From Conidiobolus incongruus B7586 (Eukaryota > Entomophthoromycota > Entomophthoromycetes > Entomophthorales > Conidiobolaceae), in assembly GCA_000697335.1 (NCBI GenBank), contig JNEM01010052.1, positions 1-13,292 on the forward strand: a DNA stretch of 13,292 nt. Direction: 5' to 3'. The position numbers and the translations under genes are program-made. Positions 11,708-13,292 of this stretch are shown in pieces (within the stretch, counting starts at the first letter, position 1; the number at the start of each line of letters is the position of its first letter). The notes under the pieces were generated by a model that was not told where the DNA came from, ran no database searches, and worked only from the letters and a program-made list of their open reading frames with translations.

Positions 11708-12854
11708 CTAAAATAATTTATCCAATAATTCAATTTTGGTAATAATTTCAGTAAATTATCTATTATTTTATGAAAATTTTATATTCAATTGTTATTCTAG
11801 TAAAAATAGCATATATATATATTTTTTATAATTTTCAAGTTAAAATAATTATTTCTAAAATAATTTTTTGAGATTATATGAGATTATAAATAATACAGAA
11901 AATTACTTGAAATTTTAGAATTATAATATTAAATGTATGCACTGTTCATTAAGTTATAAACAACCAAATTTTAACATACAATATTTTGAAAATGGATTTC
12001 AATATGTAATATTTATTTATATAATGCGATAAATTATTAGATAAATGGAATGTTTATTTGTACAATTTAAATGATCATTCAAAAATGACAAGCATTATCT
12101 CAAATAGAATTTAAATGTAGTTATTAACAGTTGAAATAATATCAATTTATGTATATTTATATAATTCAATTATAATGTGAAATAATTTTTAATCAAATTG
12201 ATAATATAATCTGACTAATATATATTTTAGTTTATATTTTTCACTTTTTCAAGTTAAATAATATTCGAAAATTTAGATCAATATTAATTCAGTTAAATAA
12301 ATAGCAGCATGATTAATATAATGATTAAAGAGTTTAGTTAATCAAAATAATATAAACAAATAGTAGTAACAATAATGAGAATATAATGATCACAGATATA
12401 ATATTAAATTAACAACCTTCATAATTTATTCATTTTTACGAGTGCAATATTATTTTTCAAATTAATTAATTTAATAAATTTTAAAATTAAAAATAATTTT
12501 TAAATTATCTCTCATATTCAATTTCTAGTTATCCATATTGTCTAATTATTTGCGTAATTTTAAAATTTTCAAAAAAAAATTTATTAATAGATATAAGTTA
12601 TTTTTGTCCCATATCAATTGTCAAAATCGAAAATTGAACAATATAAAAAATAAAATTAGTGAAAAAATTATAAAGAATTATAAATCTTTTTATTTATAAT
12701 GATTATTCTAGAAAAAAAATATTATCATCGTATATATAATATTTTAAAAGTAAATATATATCAAATAATTTCCAAATTGGGAAATGTAATATTTTATTGG
12801 AATTTCGATTATCAGAAGTTAGGGTATGAGGTAACATAAATAGCCACTAGAATG

Positions 12855-12985
12855 TTTATCATTTATCATAATTCAATCCCATAAAGTGGAATAATAAAAA
12901 ATTTTTTCTTAACAAATTTTTCTATACACATAAAATCTTTCCTTCAGTCTGTCAACAAATTGCGAACAGCGATTAGATTTACATA
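12855..12985 (+). promoter_or_regulatory. Probable core promoter and leader of RPL34
   Basis: Just upstream of the ATG the sequence changes from AT-rich spacer to a C/T-containing leader with a pyrimidine run CTTTCCTTCAG at about 12938-12948, as is common near starts of ribosomal-protein transcripts. A short tandem TTTATCAT/TTATCAT lies at 12855-12869. No TATA box or known ribosomal-protein element could be assigned with confidence. Confidence 0.3.
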
Positions 12986-13292
12986 ATGGCCCAACGTGTT
13001 ACTTACCGTCGTCGTCTTTCTTACAATACTCGCTCCAACCGCGTTCGCACTGTTAAAACCCCCGGTGGTCGCTTAGTCTACCACTACGAAAAGAAACCCG
13101 TCAAGAACCCCCGTTGTGGTGATTGTGGTCACGCTCTCCAGGGTCTCAAGGCTCTCCGCCCCATTGACTACTCTCGCGTCTCCAAGCGCCAAAAGACTGT
13201 TTCCCGTGCCTACGGTGGTTCCCGTTGCGCCCACTGTGTCCGCAACCGCATTGTCCGTGCTTTCTTGATCGAAGAACAAAAGATCGTCAAGA
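12986..13292 (+). CDS. RPL34: 60S ribosomal protein eL34 (RPL34), 3' end outside window
   Basis: The frame opens with ATG in the context TACATAATGGC and stays open to the window edge, giving 102 residues. It begins [18 protein letters not shown], the near-universal eL34 N-terminus, and continues through [13 protein letters not shown], the zinc-ribbon half [24 protein letters not shown] and [12 protein letters not shown]. The four zinc-ligand cysteines are C44, C47, C81 and C84, all present. The family is about 110-130 residues long, so a short basic tail is missing. The protein is a structural part of the 60S subunit and binds rRNA. Codons are strongly biased to C endings, the most GC-rich stretch of the window, which marks a highly expressed gene. 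No intron is seen in this part. Confidence 0.97.
   Translation, partial: MAQRVTYRRRLSYNTRSNRVRTVKTPGGRLVYHYEKKPVKNPRCGDCGHALQGLKALRPIDYSRVSKRQKTVSRAYGGSRCAHCVRNRIVRAFLIEEQKIVK

Noticed and set aside
8700-12950. A hidden many-intron gene like EEF2KMT in the right-hand spacer
   Set aside because: Candidate GT...AG pairs were looked at on both strands, but no flanking segments joined into a recognisable or conserved-looking protein; a homology search could still reveal one.
13073-13279. Minus-strand frame opposite RPL34
   Set aside because: Antisense shadow of the strongly biased ribosomal codons.

Overview
The window is a gene-sparse, very AT-rich piece of a eukaryotic nuclear genome, most likely from an early-diverging (zygomycete-grade) fungus. 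Four points support this. The two ribosomal proteins read as fungal-type eL36 and eL34. The purine gene is the two-domain GARS-AIRS form (yeast ADE5,7 type) without the GART domain of animals. Introns are tiny (35-76 nt, GT...AG). Intergenic DNA is far more AT-rich than the exons. An AT-rich entomophthoralean such as Conidiobolus would fit, but that placement is inference from general knowledge.

Layout, left to right: (1) 1-297, 3' part of an RPL36 (eL36) gene, + strand. (2) 298-1172, spacer. (3) 1173-2874, + strand, a complete 13-exon gene for an EEF2KMT/FAM86/Efm3-type eEF2-lysine methyltransferase (348 aa). Single-frame ORF reading misses it because its 12 introns are only 35-76 nt, and it contains a 9-nt micro-exon. 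(4) 2875-5571, a 2.7-kb extremely AT-rich island between two convergent genes. It is built almost wholly of interleaved inverted repeats in the order T, H, inverted T, inverted H. (5) 5572-8253, - strand, a complete 7-exon ADE5,7 gene (784 aa). (6) 8254-12985, a 4.7-kb gene-free stretch between the divergent ADE5,7 and RPL34 genes. It holds a possible ADE5,7 leader intron, several hairpins and microsatellites. (7) 12986-13292, 5' part of an RPL34 (eL34) gene, + strand.

Three of the four genes belong to translation (two 60S proteins and the modifier of elongation factor 2). The fourth makes purines. There is no sign of an operon or a functional cluster. The ribosomal genes and ADE5,7 use C-rich, biased codons, as expected of strongly expressed genes. 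The methyltransferase exons are AT-rich and hard to tell from spacer.

The most unusual structure is the repeat island at about 2925-5530. The + strand reads T then H, and the - strand reads H then T. This is what two opposed, phase-shifted copies of one circular or tandemly repeated unit of about 1.3 kb would give. I found it by aligning the sequence by eye, so it needs a dot-plot.
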